This document shows positions 7,823 to 15,674 of a DNA stretch of 64,000 nt, piece by piece. The translations under genes and the position numbers were made by a program. Under the pieces are notes generated by a model. It did not search any database. It was not told where the DNA came from and was given only the letters and a program-made list of their open reading frames with translations. The stretch lies in assembly GCA_963758555.1 (NCBI GenBank), contig CAVWVW010000003.1:310001-374000 (forward strand). Direction: 5' to 3'. How positions within the stretch are numbered: the stretch's first letter is position 1; every line of letters begins with the position of its first letter. The DNA comes from CAIUMH01 sp963758555 (lineage in GTDB: Bacteria > Actinomycetota > Acidimicrobiia > Acidimicrobiales > RAAP-2).

Positions 7823-8787
7823 CACGTCGCCTCCTCGGCGCTGGGCCACGCACCGAGCCGCTCGACCTCGCCGTTGCTTCTGACGAGGCGCGCCGCGATC
7901 GCTCGCTGGGGCAGCTCGAAGAGCGCGTCTTCGCCCCAGACGACTCCAGCCGTCGCCAAGGCGTTGGCCTCGGAGCACGTGGGGGCGACGACGGTCACCA
8001 GCGAGAAGGTGGTGCTCGCTGAGGATCCGGTGGCGGGGTCGACGATGTGATGGAACTCGGTGTCGCCGCGCCGCCAACGACGGATCGCTGTCGACGATGA
8101 GGCAACCGCGCCTGAGCGGATCGAGACCACCTCTTGGACGTCGTCGAGCTCATGGGTCCGTGCGGAGGCGACGATCCCGATCTGCCAGCCGCTCTCTGGT
8201 GGCGCACCCGCCACGCGGAGATCCCCGCCGAGGTCGACCAGGACGCCAGTCTGGAACTCGTGAGCCAGCAGCTCGGCGCCACGATCGGCGGCGCGGGCTT
8301 TCGCGGTGGCACCCAGGTCGAGGTGGACGCCGTGAGGCAGGCTCACCGTCGACGCCTCTCGATCGACCTCGATGGACGAGACGCCCGGGGCAGGATGCAC
8401 GGTCACGGGAGCGAGCTCATGGTCGCCTTCCTCGAGGTGGTCGAAGTCCCGGTCGTAGCCGAGCTCGATCAGCGAGTCGGCCACGGTGGGGTCGCATGCG
8501 CCGTCGGTGGCGCTCGACGAGTCGAGCGCCACGCAGACCAGGTCGAGGAGGGTCGCAGAGACGCGAAGAGGCCCTGTTCCGGCTGCTTCGTTGAGCCGGA
8601 GGATCTCAGTGCCGGGCCTGAAGCGGCTGGCTGCCTCCTCGATCTCTGCGAGCAGCGCATCGAGGCGCCGTCGCGCCGGCACGAGGGCCGTGGGATCGGT
8701 GACGCCGAGCACTCCGGAGGTGCCCCAGAGGGAGAACCGATCGAAGCGGGGCTCGCCGACAGCTCGTGGGGAAGTGGTCATCGTCAT
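7822..8787 (-). CDS. apbE: ApbE-family FAD:protein FMN transferase
   Basis: Covalently attaches FMN through a phosphoester bond to a Thr or Ser of target redox proteins. Conserved ApbE segments are visible: DLGATAKARAADR (usual LGxIAKGYAxD), GVLVDLGGDLRVAG, SGAVASSSTAIRRW and the metal-binding EFHHIVDPATG. Its 321 aa is full length. No signal peptide or lipobox is present, so the enzyme may act in the cytosol or leave by another route. It is coupled to the upstream Ser/Thr-tailed protein by ATGA and to the downstream membrane protein by ATGA. No classical FMN-binding-domain target is encoded here, which makes the upstream tailed protein the most obvious candidate substrate (inference). Confidence 0.88.
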   Translation of the reverse strand: MTMTTSPRAVGEPRFDRFSLWGTSGVLGVTDPTALVPARRRLDALLAEIEEAASRFRPGTEILRLNEAAGTGPLRVSATLLDLVCVALDSSSATDGACDPTVADSLIELGYDRDFDHLEEGDHELAPVTVHPAPGVSSIEVDREASTVSLPHGVHLDLGATAKARAADRGAELLAHEFQTGVLVDLGGDLRVAGAPPESGWQIGIVASARTHELDDVQEVVSIRSGAVASSSTAIRRWRRGDTEFHHIVDPATGSSASTTFSLVTVVAPTCSEANALATAGVVWGEDALFELPQRAIAARLVRSNGEVERLGAWPSAEEAT

Positions 8788-9104
8788 GAGCCGCCCGAGC
8801 TGGCTTGGGGCCCCTGCGAGGGAGTGGGAGCTTGCTGCACCTGGCTACCGGTGCTGCCCGTTGCCTGCGACGTCGAGTCATCGCCCGAACCTGTGAACCC
8901 GGTGCTGCCCGTTGAGCCGCTGGTCGAGGTGCCGACAGACGGGCTCGTGGTGGTCGGAGAGCTCGCTTTCGCATGCGACTCGTGAGCGACGAACGCGGCC
9001 AGGGAGCCCAGGGCGAAGACGGCCGCGCCGACGGCGAGCTGCGTGAGCCGCCTGATCTGACGCTGCCCCGTCTCTCGTAGCTGTTTGCTGTGTCGGCGGT
9101 TCAT
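8784..9104 (-). CDS. Ser/Thr/Gly-tailed single-span membrane protein, first gene of redox operon
   Basis: A 106-residue protein: basic N-terminus (MNRRHSKQLRETGQRQIRR), one membrane helix near residues 24-44, then an outside tail of Ser, Thr, Gly and Gln ending SSGGS. The tail contains D-S-T-S-Q-A-T followed by GS, which resembles the flavinylation motif Dxx(S/T)GAT with Gln for Gly. With apbE immediately downstream (ATGA overlap), the tail could be an FMN carrier, but this is a hypothesis. The protein has a partner with the same plan and the same SSGGS end at 11291-11635, behind an identical upstream element. I recognise no named family. Confidence 0.72.
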   Translation of the reverse strand: MNRRHSKQLRETGQRQIRRLTQLAVGAAVFALGSLAAFVAHESHAKASSPTTTSPSVGTSTSGSTGSTGFTGSGDDSTSQATGSTGSQVQQAPTPSQGPQASSGGS

Positions 9105-9148
9105 TCGTCCTCGTTCGGGATCGCTTGAAGCACCATCGTGCCAAGCGG

Positions 9149-9190
9149 GCCTAAGAGTCCTGCTCTCAGGGGATAAGAACTCGTGAAGAA
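9149..9190 (-). promoter_or_regulatory. shared operator/promoter element, copy 1 (redox operon)
   Basis: Minus-strand TTCTTCAC (9190-9183), N5, CTTAT (9177-9173), N17, CTTAGGC (9155-9149). The same 20 bases with the same two spacings occur at 11674-11715. The left part reads as direct repeats TTCTTcAC and TTCTTaTC 11 bp apart, the layout bound by OmpR-family dimers. TTAGGC or TAGGCC would be the -10 box. Confidence 0.65.
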
Positions 9191-9204
9191 CCGCAGGGTG
9201 TGGG

Positions 9205-10548
9205 CTAGAGCGTGGGCAGCTCGAAGCGCAGCACGGCACCGCCATCGACGGCGTTCGAGGCGCTGACCGAGCCACCCTCCTCCGCGGCCACTTGTGCCAC
9301 GATGGCGAGCCCGAGGCCCGAGCCAGGCATCGCACGAGCTTCTCGAGAGCGATAGAAGCGGTCAAAGATCTTGGGGAGGTCTTCGTCGCTGATGCCTTGG
9401 CCGTGATCTCTGACCACGACCACGCCCTCGGAGCAGCTCACCTCGATCACGCCGTTCTCGGGGCTCCACTTGATCGCGTTGTTGATCAGGTTCCCCAACG
9501 CCAAGCCAACACGCTCAGGACGAGCGAAGACCAGGCACTCATTCAGGTGCGCCTCGATCTCGAGGCCGCGGACCCGACCATGGGTCGCCCCGATCGACAC
9601 CAGATCGTCGACGAGCTGGTCGAGGCGGAAGCGCTCTGGCGGGGCGGTGTGTCGCTCGCCTCGCGCCAGCTCGGTCAGGTCTCCGATCAGCGTGGTCAGC
9701 TCGTCGAGCTGGGTGACGACGTCATCGAGGAGCTGACCTCGTGTCTCGGGGTCGAGCTCATCGACGCGGCGAAGCACCTGGGTGTTGGTCTTGAGGCTCG
9801 TCAAGGGGGTGCGGAGCTCGTGTGACGCATCGAGGACGAGCTGGAGCTGTTGTTCTTGCGATCGGTGGAGCGCTCCGAGCATCCGGTTGAACGTTCGGCG
9901 AAGTCGACCGAGCTCATCTCGCCCCCCTTCGTCGAGGCGCCTCGTGAGGTCGGTCGACTCGGCAACCTCTTCGATCTCCTCAGTGACCTGGTCGAGTGGT
10001 CGGATGGCGGTGCGAGCGACCAAGAAGCCGAGCGCGACGGCGAGGAGCACGCCGAGCACCGCCACCAAGAAGAGCCAGAGCTCAAGGTGGCGAAGCTGCT
10101 GGTTCACGCCGACGAGAGGGACGGCGACCTGGAGCGCTGTGGTCTGACCGGTTTGGTAGAGCTGTCCACCGATCTCGTACTGCGCTCCAGCGGGGACGGG
10201 GTAGATCAGCTCTCGAAGAGCGATCCTGCTCACCACGATGGTCTCGAAGGTCGGGCCCTCGTCGCCCTTGGCGACGGCGATCACACGGGCGTCGACCGGG
10301 AGCTTGCCGAAGCGAGAGGGGATGAGAACCTGACCCTCGCTGCTCGAGAGCTGGGTGACGGCACCGTTGGTCGCATCGGGATTGAGGCCGCCGGGGGAGA
10401 GCACAGCGCTGGCGGATTGCGACAGCGTGTCGTCCACGGAGCTGACGAGGGCGTTTCGTGCGACCACCCAGGCCACTGAGCTGGCGGTGAGCACAGCGAT
10501 GGCCACGGCCAGCGTGGCCGCGATGACCAGGCGAGAGCGGAAGGTCAT
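9205..10548 (-). CDS. sensor histidine kinase (MprB/TcrY-like)
   Basis: Membrane histidine kinase of 447 aa that should phosphorylate the adjacent OmpR-type regulator. TM1 lies near residues 8-30, an outside sensor region of about 125 residues follows, TM2 lies near 157-178, then HAMP. The phospho-acceptor helix contains DASHELRTPLTSL. The ATPase domain has N-box NLINNAIKWSP, G1 DHGQGI and G2 GSGLGLAIVAQVA. It is translated by ATGA overlap with the regulator. The signal sensed is unknown; no PAS domain or Cys cluster is visible outside. Confidence 0.9.
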   Translation of the reverse strand: MTFRSRLVIAATLAVAIAVLTASSVAWVVARNALVSSVDDTLSQSASAVLSPGGLNPDATNGAVTQLSSSEGQVLIPSRFGKLPVDARVIAVAKGDEGPTFETIVVSRIALRELIYPVPAGAQYEIGGQLYQTGQTTALQVAVPLVGVNQQLRHLELWLFLVAVLGVLLAVALGFLVARTAIRPLDQVTEEIEEVAESTDLTRRLDEGGRDELGRLRRTFNRMLGALHRSQEQQLQLVLDASHELRTPLTSLKTNTQVLRRVDELDPETRGQLLDDVVTQLDELTTLIGDLTELARGERHTAPPERFRLDQLVDDLVSIGATHGRVRGLEIEAHLNECLVFARPERVGLALGNLINNAIKWSPENGVIEVSCSEGVVVVRDHGQGISDEDLPKIFDRFYRSREARAMPGSGLGLAIVAQVAAEEGGSVSASNAVDGGAVLRFELPTL

Positions 10549-11219
10549 GAGAGTCTGAGCGCGTACCCGACGCCCCGCACCGTCTGTATGACGCGCTGGT
10601 CGCCTTCCTCCTCGGTCTTTCGGCGCAGGTAGCCGACGTAGACCGCAAGTGAGTTCGTGCCTGAGTCAAAGTCGTAGCCCCAGACCTGATCCAAGATCAG
10701 CTCCCTGGTCAGGACCTGCCGAGGATGGCGAAGGAACATCTCGAGGAGATCGAACTCGATCTTGGTCAGGGTGAAGGAGCGCTCTCCTCTGGTCGCCACG
10801 CGAGTGTTGAGGTCCAAGCTCAGATCCTCGAAGCGGAGCAGCTCGGCGTCGTCGGTGGGGGCACGCCGGCGCAGGAGTGCTCTCAGGCGGGCGAAGAGCT
10901 CGGTGAGGTCGAAGGGCTTGACGAGGTAGTCGTCAGCACCGGCATCGAGGCCCTCAACCCGATCACCGACGGCATCTCTCGCCGTCAGCATGAGCACCGG
11001 CGTCGAGTCGCCTGACGCACGGAGGCGTCGGCAGATCTCGAGGCCGTCGACATCGGGAAGCTGGAGGTCGAGCACGACCGCATCGGGCGCGGCATGGGTG
11101 AGGGAGCGAAGAGCAGAGACGCCATCTGCTGCGAGCTCGACCTCGTAGCCCTCGAGCACGAGCGCTCGTCGCAGCGAGTTGCGGACAGCTTGGTCGTCGT
11201 CCACTACCAAGATGCGCAC
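10545..11219 (-). CDS. OmpR/PhoB-family response regulator (MprA-like)
   Basis: DNA-binding regulator of 224 aa. The receiver has RILVVDDDQ (acidic pocket), VVLDLQLPDVDG (phospho-Asp) and DYLVKPFD (switch Lys). The winged-helix domain ends VQTVRGVGYALRLS. I chose GTG 11219 because GGAGG stands 5 nt upstream and the family motif begins at once. An in-frame ATG at 11294 overlaps the stop of the upstream tailed protein (ATGA) and would add 25 residues, so a longer, coupled form is possible. It probably binds the 11-bp direct repeats upstream of both tailed-protein genes. Confidence 0.92.
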   Translation of the reverse strand: MRILVVDDDQAVRNSLRRALVLEGYEVELAADGVSALRSLTHAAPDAVVLDLQLPDVDGLEICRRLRASGDSTPVLMLTARDAVGDRVEGLDAGADDYLVKPFDLTELFARLRALLRRRAPTDDAELLRFEDLSLDLNTRVATRGERSFTLTKIEFDLLEMFLRHPRQVLTRELILDQVWGYDFDSGTNSLAVYVGYLRRKTEEEGDQRVIQTVRGVGYALRLS

Positions 11220-11253
11220 GGTTTCCTCCGTTGAGGGTGGGTTGGTCGGATCG

Positions 11254-11259
11254 AGCCTA
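11254..11259 (-). promoter_or_regulatory. -10 box of internal promoter for the response regulator
   Basis: TAGGCT on the minus strand about 34 nt before GTG 11219. It would give a short leader carrying the GGAGG ribosome-binding site, allowing the two-component genes to be expressed separately from the upstream tailed protein. Confidence 0.45.
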
Positions 11260-11290
11260 CCGAGGTGTCTTGGCCCCGAGGGGGCGATGG

Positions 11291-11635
11291 TCATGAGCCT
11301 CCGGAGCTGACCTGCGCCGACGAGCTCGATGAGCTCACCGACGACGAGCTGCCTGACGAAGAGCTTGGAGTGGTCGTCGTCGTCGTGCTGCCTGCTGTGC
11401 CGCTCGTCGTGCCACTCGTGGCGGTGGAGGTCGAGGTGGCCGCAGGTGTCGTGGTGGTCGTGGTGCTGGTCTTCGATCCTGTGGCTGACGAAGAGCCCAT
11501 GACGCCCACCAGGCCCACGACGCCCACGGTGGCGATGAGCCCCGTGCCGAACGTGGCGCGACCGAGTCGGCGGAACGCTTGATCCCGAGCTCGTGTGGCG
11601 TGCGTGGTCTCGTCTGCGCTGCTCTTCGTCACCAT
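11291..11635 (-). CDS. Ser/Thr-tailed single-span membrane protein, paired with the two-component system
   Basis: A 114-residue protein: charged N-terminus (MVTKSSADETTHATRARD), one helix near residues 29-50 (GLIATVGVVGLVGVMG), then an outside tail made almost only of Ser, Thr, Gly and Ala, with poly-Thr and poly-Ser runs and the end SSGGS. Just after the helix is S-S-A-T-G-S, comparable with S-Q-A-T-G-S in the 8784-9104 protein. Its stop overlaps an ATG in frame with the response regulator. The shared plan, end and upstream element mark the two small proteins as one regulated pair. The tail may be glycosylated or flavinylated; neither is proven. Confidence 0.7.
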   Translation of the reverse strand: MVTKSSADETTHATRARDQAFRRLGRATFGTGLIATVGVVGLVGVMGSSSATGSKTSTTTTTTPAATSTSTATSGTTSGTAGSTTTTTTPSSSSGSSSSVSSSSSSAQVSSGGS

Positions 11636-11673
11636 GGCTCCTTGCTCGTTGACGGATCCATGGTGCTTCGGGC

Positions 11674-11715
11674 GCCTAAGGGGCCACCAAGAGCGCCATA
11701 AGGAGAGGTGAAGAA
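11674..11715 (-). promoter_or_regulatory. shared operator/promoter element, copy 2 (two-component operon)
   Basis: Minus-strand TTCTTCAC (11715-11708), N5, CTTAT (11702-11698), N17, CTTAGGC (11680-11674). It has identical bases and spacing to 9149-9190, and the intervening N17 differs, so it is not simply a recent copy. It lies 38 nt before the start of the tailed-protein gene. Confidence 0.65.
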
Positions 11716-11766
11716 TGGCGTGGTGCCTCGGCTCCGGCTGTGATCTGCTAATCAAGAGCGACGTAG

Positions 11767-11839
11767 TGGCGGGTAGTTCAATCGGCAGAACGCCGGACTT
11801 TGAATCCGGAGGTTGGAGGTTCGATCCCTCCCCCGCCAG
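11767..11839 (+). tRNA. tRNA-Gln (anticodon UUG)
   Basis: Acceptor TGGCGGG pairs with CCCGCCA (11832-11838), the discriminator is G, and the D-arm is GTTCAATCGGCAGAAC. The anticodon stem-loop CCGGA-CTTTGAA-TCCGG has anticodon TTG, and the T-loop is TTCGATC. No CCA is encoded. It stands between the divergent tailed-protein operator and glmU. Confidence 0.93.
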
Positions 11840-11894
11840 CCCTGTCGTCGCCGCGATCGATCGCAGTGGGGGCTCGACTGCTAGGAAGGGAGTC

Positions 11895-12984
11895 GTGAGC
11901 GGTTCGCTGAGTGCCATCGTCCTCGCTGCCGGAGGCGGCACGCGCATGCGCTCGACGCTGCCCAAGCCGCTTCACCGCCTGTGCGGCCGACCGATGGTGC
12001 TCCACGTCATCGATGCGCTGGCGGAGCTCGACGTCGAGCAGGTGGTGGTGGTGGTCGGCCACGGCGGCGATCAGGTGATCAAGACCGTGACCGAGCTGGC
12101 TCCGGCGGGCCTCGAGGTGGTCTTCGCCGAACAAGCGCACCAGCGCGGCACGGGAGACGCCACCGCCGTCGGTCTCGCGGCACTTCGCGGTGGCGTTGAC
12201 GACGATGAGGACGTCGTCGTGCTGCCAGGGGACACACCGCTGCTTCGCCCCACCACGCTCGCGGAGCTCGTGCACACCCACCGGACTCGCGCAGCCGGCG
12301 TGACGCTGCTGACGGCGGAAGCGATGGACCCCACGGGCTACGGCCGCATCGTCCGGAGCAAGGACGGCCGCGTGGCCGCGGTGGTCGAGCAGGTCGACGC
12401 GTCCGCTGACGAGCTGTCGATCACCGAGGTGAACACCTCGATCTACTGCTTCAGCCGCTCGTTGCTCGGCCCCGGTCTTCGGAGGCTCACCCCGCAGAAC
12501 CAGCAAGGCGAGCTCTACCTCACCGACGTGGTGGCCGTGCTGCATGACGCGGGCTACCCCACGCACTCGCTCACCGCGCTTGACGCCATGGAGGCCGCCG
12601 GGGTCAACGATCGAGCCCAGCTGGCCACTCGCCGAGGCAGAGCTTCGTGATCGGATCAACGAGCGGTGGATGAGGCGAGGCGTGACGATGTGGGACCCGG
12701 AGCGGACCTACGTCGATGCGTCCGTGGATCTCGCTGGTGACGTGACCTTGCTGCCGGGCACCGTGCTGCGAGGGACGTGCCGGATCGGTGAGGGCGCGAG
12801 GATCGGCCCGAACGCCTTCTTGGAGGACACCGTGGTCGCCGAGGGCGCTGTGGTCGAAACCGTGAGGGCAACGAGAGCGTCGGTCGGTGTCGAGGCCCTG
12901 GTCGAGTCGTTCTCGGTCCTCGGACCCGGTGCCGTCGTCGCCAGCGGAGAACGCTTGGCTCCCTCGAGCGCACGCCAGGGCTGA
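11895..12984 (+). CDS. glmU: GlmU-type UDP-GlcNAc pyrophosphorylase with shortened hexapeptide domain (one frameshift)
   Basis: Makes UDP-GlcNAc for peptidoglycan. The nucleotidyltransferase domain is clear: LAAGGGTRM near residue 12, LPKPLHRLCGRPM, GTGDATAV, LPGDTPLL, GELYLTDVV and GVNDRAQLA. The frame then breaks near 12625-12640 and resumes with EAELRDRINERWM, MWDPERTYVD and hexapeptide turns to LVESFSVLGPGAVV. The repaired protein is about 362 aa, against 450-490 for bifunctional GlmU. It lacks the C-terminal beta-helix coils that carry the acetyl-CoA site, and prs begins 43 nt later, so there is no room for them. Glucosamine-1-phosphate acetylation may need another enzyme. Start GTG has AGGAAGGGA upstream. 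Confidence 0.85.
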
Positions 12985-13013
12985 GCTCACCGCTCGCTCT
13001 CTGCGGGACTTGG

Positions 13014-13019
13014 TAGCGT
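13014..13019 (+). promoter_or_regulatory. -10 box of leaderless prs promoter
   Basis: TAGCGT ends 7 nt before the GTG at 13027, which is the natural start for the family (MEVIPKRKLLLVSGRSHP). Confidence 0.5.
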
Positions 13020-13026
13020 GCGTGGC

Positions 13027-13998
13027 GTGGAGGTCATCCCCAAGCGGAAGCTGCTGCTGGTCTCTGGCCGCTCGCACCCTGCGCTGAGCCAAGACATCGC
13101 GAGCCACCTGGGCATCGAGCTCGTTGGCGCCAACCTGCGCGAGTTCGCCAACGGTGAGATCCACTGTCGCTACGAGGCGTCGCTGCGGGGCTCAGACGTC
13201 TTCATCATCCAGACCCACAGCGGACCGGTGAACGACTCCTTGATGGAGCAGCTCATCATGATCGACGCGGCAAAGCGCGCCTCGGCCAAGCGCATCACAG
13301 CGGTCATCCCGTACTACGGCTACTCGCGCCAAGATCGCAAAGCCACCGGCCGCGAGCCGATCACCGCCAAGCTGGTCGCCGACATGCTCACCGCGGCGGG
13401 TGCCGACCGCGTCGTGTCGGTGGATCTGCACTCCGGGCAGATCCAAGGCTTCTTCGACACCCCCTTTGATCACCTGACGGCCGCACCCGTCCTTGAGGAC
13501 TACCTGAAGGCGAACGCCCCGAGCGACATCGTGGTGGTGGCTCCCGACGCCGGCCGAGTCAAGGTGGCCGAGCGCTACGCCCAGCACCTCGGAGCGGATC
13601 TCGCTCTCGTGCACAAGACGCGCCCGCGCGGCACGGTCAACCACGTCGAAGCGCTGCACGTCGTCGGTGACGTCGAGGGTCGCCACTGCGTGCTGATCGA
13701 CGACATGATCGACACGGCAGGCACCATCTGCGCCGGAGCAGAGCTCCTGAAGGCCAACGGGGCCAACGAGATCTGGGCGATGGCCACCCACGCGCTGCTG
13801 TCCGATCCGGCGACCGAGCGACTGCGCAACTCGCCCTTCGCCCGTGTGGTGGTGACCAACACGCTGCCCATCAAGCCTGAGCGCTTCTTCGACGGCCTCG
13901 AGGTGCTCAACGTCGCGGCAACCATCGGCGACGCCATCGACGCCGTCTTCGAGGACACCTCGGTCTCAGAGATCTTCGGCGGAGAGAACCTCGCCTGA
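13027..13998 (+). CDS. prs: ribose-phosphate pyrophosphokinase (PRPP synthetase)
   Basis: Makes PRPP from ribose-5-phosphate and ATP for nucleotide, His and Trp synthesis. The N-terminus has LVSGRSHPALS and FANGEIHCRY. The catalytic flexible loop region is YYGYSRQDRKATGREPI. The PRPP-binding loop is VLIDDMIDTAGTI near residues 220-232. At 323 aa it is the usual class I length. Upstream in-frame GTG 13018 is possible, but 13027 is preferred from the -10 spacing. The order glmU-prs-[lipoprotein]-rplY-pth follows that of mycobacteria. Confidence 0.96.
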   Translation: MEVIPKRKLLLVSGRSHPALSQDIASHLGIELVGANLREFANGEIHCRYEASLRGSDVFIIQTHSGPVNDSLMEQLIMIDAAKRASAKRITAVIPYYGYSRQDRKATGREPITAKLVADMLTAAGADRVVSVDLHSGQIQGFFDTPFDHLTAAPVLEDYLKANAPSDIVVVAPDAGRVKVAERYAQHLGADLALVHKTRPRGTVNHVEALHVVGDVEGRHCVLIDDMIDTAGTICAGAELLKANGANEIWAMATHALLSDPATERLRNSPFARVVVTNTLPIKPERFFDGLEVLNVAATIGDAIDAVFEDTSVSEIFGGENLA

Positions 13999-14027
13999 GC
14001 CACTCGGCGACGACCTGATCGATTCGA

Positions 14028-14033
14028 TAGGTT
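14028..14033 (+). promoter_or_regulatory. -10 box upstream of the beta-helix lipoprotein gene
   Basis: TAGGTT, giving a start near 14041 and a short leader with the purine-rich GAGAGAGGGGGGG before ATG 14058. Confidence 0.4.
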
Positions 14034-14057
14034 CCGAAGCACGAGAGAGGGGGGGCC

Positions 14058-15674
14058 ATGCGCGCACGCGGACTGATCAAGCACGTGGGGGTCTGTTCGG
14101 TGGTCGCCTTGCTCTCGATGACGATGCTGACGGCCTGTTCGTCGTCTTCATCGTCGAGCGGATCGACCGGAGCGGTGCTGACGGTCGGGACCTACAAGGG
14201 CGTCAAGGGGCAGTTCAGCACCATCCAGGCGGCGGTCAACGCCGCCAAGCCAGGCGACTGGGTGCTCGTCGCTCCTGGCGACTACAAGGAGACCGACGAC
14301 CTGACCACGACACCCACCCACGTGGACCGAGGCGGCTTCGGCGGTGTCCTCGTCACCACCTCAGGGATCCACATCCGGGGCCTGTCTCGCTCCGGGGTGA
14401 TCGTCGATGGTACGAAGCAGGGCACCCCGGCGTGCTCCTCCAACCCGTCTGACCAGCAGTACGGAGACGTCCAAGGCGGCAAGGCCATCGGCAGAAACGG
14501 CATCGTGGTCTACAAGGCGAACCACGTGAGCATCGACAACCTCACCGTCTGCAACTTCCTGGCCGGCAGCGCAGACTCCGGCAACCAGGTGTGGTGGAAC
14601 GGTGGCGCCGACTCAGGCACGATCGGCTTGGAGGGCTACACGGGCTCGTACCTGTCCGCCACCTCGACCTACTACGGCGACGAGACGACAGCGGCGACCT
14701 ATGGCATCTTCTCGTCGAACGCGGCGGGTGACGGCGCCCGCTGGAGCCAGATGTATGCGTCGAACATGAACGACTCGGGCATGTACGTGGGGGCCTGCCA
14801 TCAGCTCTGCGCCATCACCATCGACCACGTCGACATGGAGTACTCGGCTCTTGGGTACTCGGGGACCAACTCAGGGGGCGCCGTCGTCGTCGAGGACTCC
14901 CTCTTCGCCCACAACAAAGATGGCTTCGACACCAACTCGCAGATCGGCTCGGACCCGCCCGCTCCTCAGAACGGCGCATGCCCAAACAATGGGATCTCGC
15001 CGATCACCCACACCCACAGCTGCTGGGTGCTTCGCCACAACGTCTTCGCCAACAACAACAACCCGAACGTGCCGCAGAGCGGTGACGCCTCCTATGGCCC
15101 GGTGGGCACCGGGATGACGCTCTCGGGTGGCACCAACGACACCGTGATGAACAACGTCTTCGAGAACAATGACGCCTGGGGCTTCCTCATGGTCCCCTAT
15201 CCGGACTCCGATCCGCCGTCACTCAACCAGACCTGCGCCGGGGCAGGTGGGGTCGAGACACCAGGGCTCGGCTGCGTCTTCGACCCGAAGAGCGACAAGC
15301 TGGCCAACAACACCTTCCGTGCGAACGGAAGCTTCGGCAACCCCACCAACGGCGACTTCGGCCAGCTGGTGCTGAACGCCAACGAGCCGTCAAACTGCTT
15401 CTCGGGCAACCACACCACCAGTGCGATCACGCCGGCGAACCTCGAGACCAAGTACCCGACCTGCGGCGTCAAGCGAGTCGCCCCCGACGCTCCGGCCGAC
15501 CTGCTCAGCCAGGCGCTCTGCAACACGGGCTTCAGCAGCTGTCCTGCCGGGACGAGCTACCCGCGGGTGACCCAGGTGGTGATGCACCCACTGCCGAAGC
15601 AGCTCGCCACGATGCCGAATCCGTGCCAGGGCGTGCCTGACTCGCTGTGGTGCAAAGGCGGTTCGCTCTCGTAG
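14058..15674 (+). CDS. lipoprotein with right-handed parallel beta-helix (pectin-lyase-like) domain
   Basis: Exported lipoprotein of 538 aa. The signal peptide ends in a lipobox, MTMLTAC, followed by a run of serines. Mature residues start FSTIQAAVNAAKPGDWVLVAPGDY, the typical opening of secreted parallel beta-helix proteins. Repeating turns rich in Asn and Gly follow (NGIVVYKANHVSIDN, MNNVFENNDAWGF). Many Cys residues (about 14) suggest disulfides. Substrate and catalytic residues cannot be assigned; polysaccharide lyase, epimerase or adhesin roles are all possible. In mycobacteria the same slot between prs and rplY also holds a lipoprotein gene (lpqT), but I see no similarity of type. Confidence 0.8.
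   Translation: MRARGLIKHVGVCSVVALLSMTMLTACSSSSSSSGSTGAVLTVGTYKGVKGQFSTIQAAVNAAKPGDWVLVAPGDYKETDDLTTTPTHVDRGGFGGVLVTTSGIHIRGLSRSGVIVDGTKQGTPACSSNPSDQQYGDVQGGKAIGRNGIVVYKANHVSIDNLTVCNFLAGSADSGNQVWWNGGADSGTIGLEGYTGSYLSATSTYYGDETTAATYGIFSSNAAGDGARWSQMYASNMNDSGMYVGACHQLCAITIDHVDMEYSALGYSGTNSGGAVVVEDSLFAHNKDGFDTNSQIGSDPPAPQNGACPNNGISPITHTHSCWVLRHNVFANNNNPNVPQSGDASYGPVGTGMTLSGGTNDTVMNNVFENNDAWGFLMVPYPDSDPPSLNQTCAGAGGVETPGLGCVFDPKSDKLANNTFRANGSFGNPTNGDFGQLVLNANEPSNCFSGNHTTSAITPANLETKYPTCGVKRVAPDAPADLLSQALCNTGFSSCPAGTSYPRVTQVVMHPLPKQLATMPNPCQGVPDSLWCKGGSLS

Noticed and set aside
9105..9148. Palindrome around GAAGCACCATCGTGC as the operator
   Set aside because: It is imperfect and not conserved with the second site, whereas the split direct-repeat motif is identical at both.
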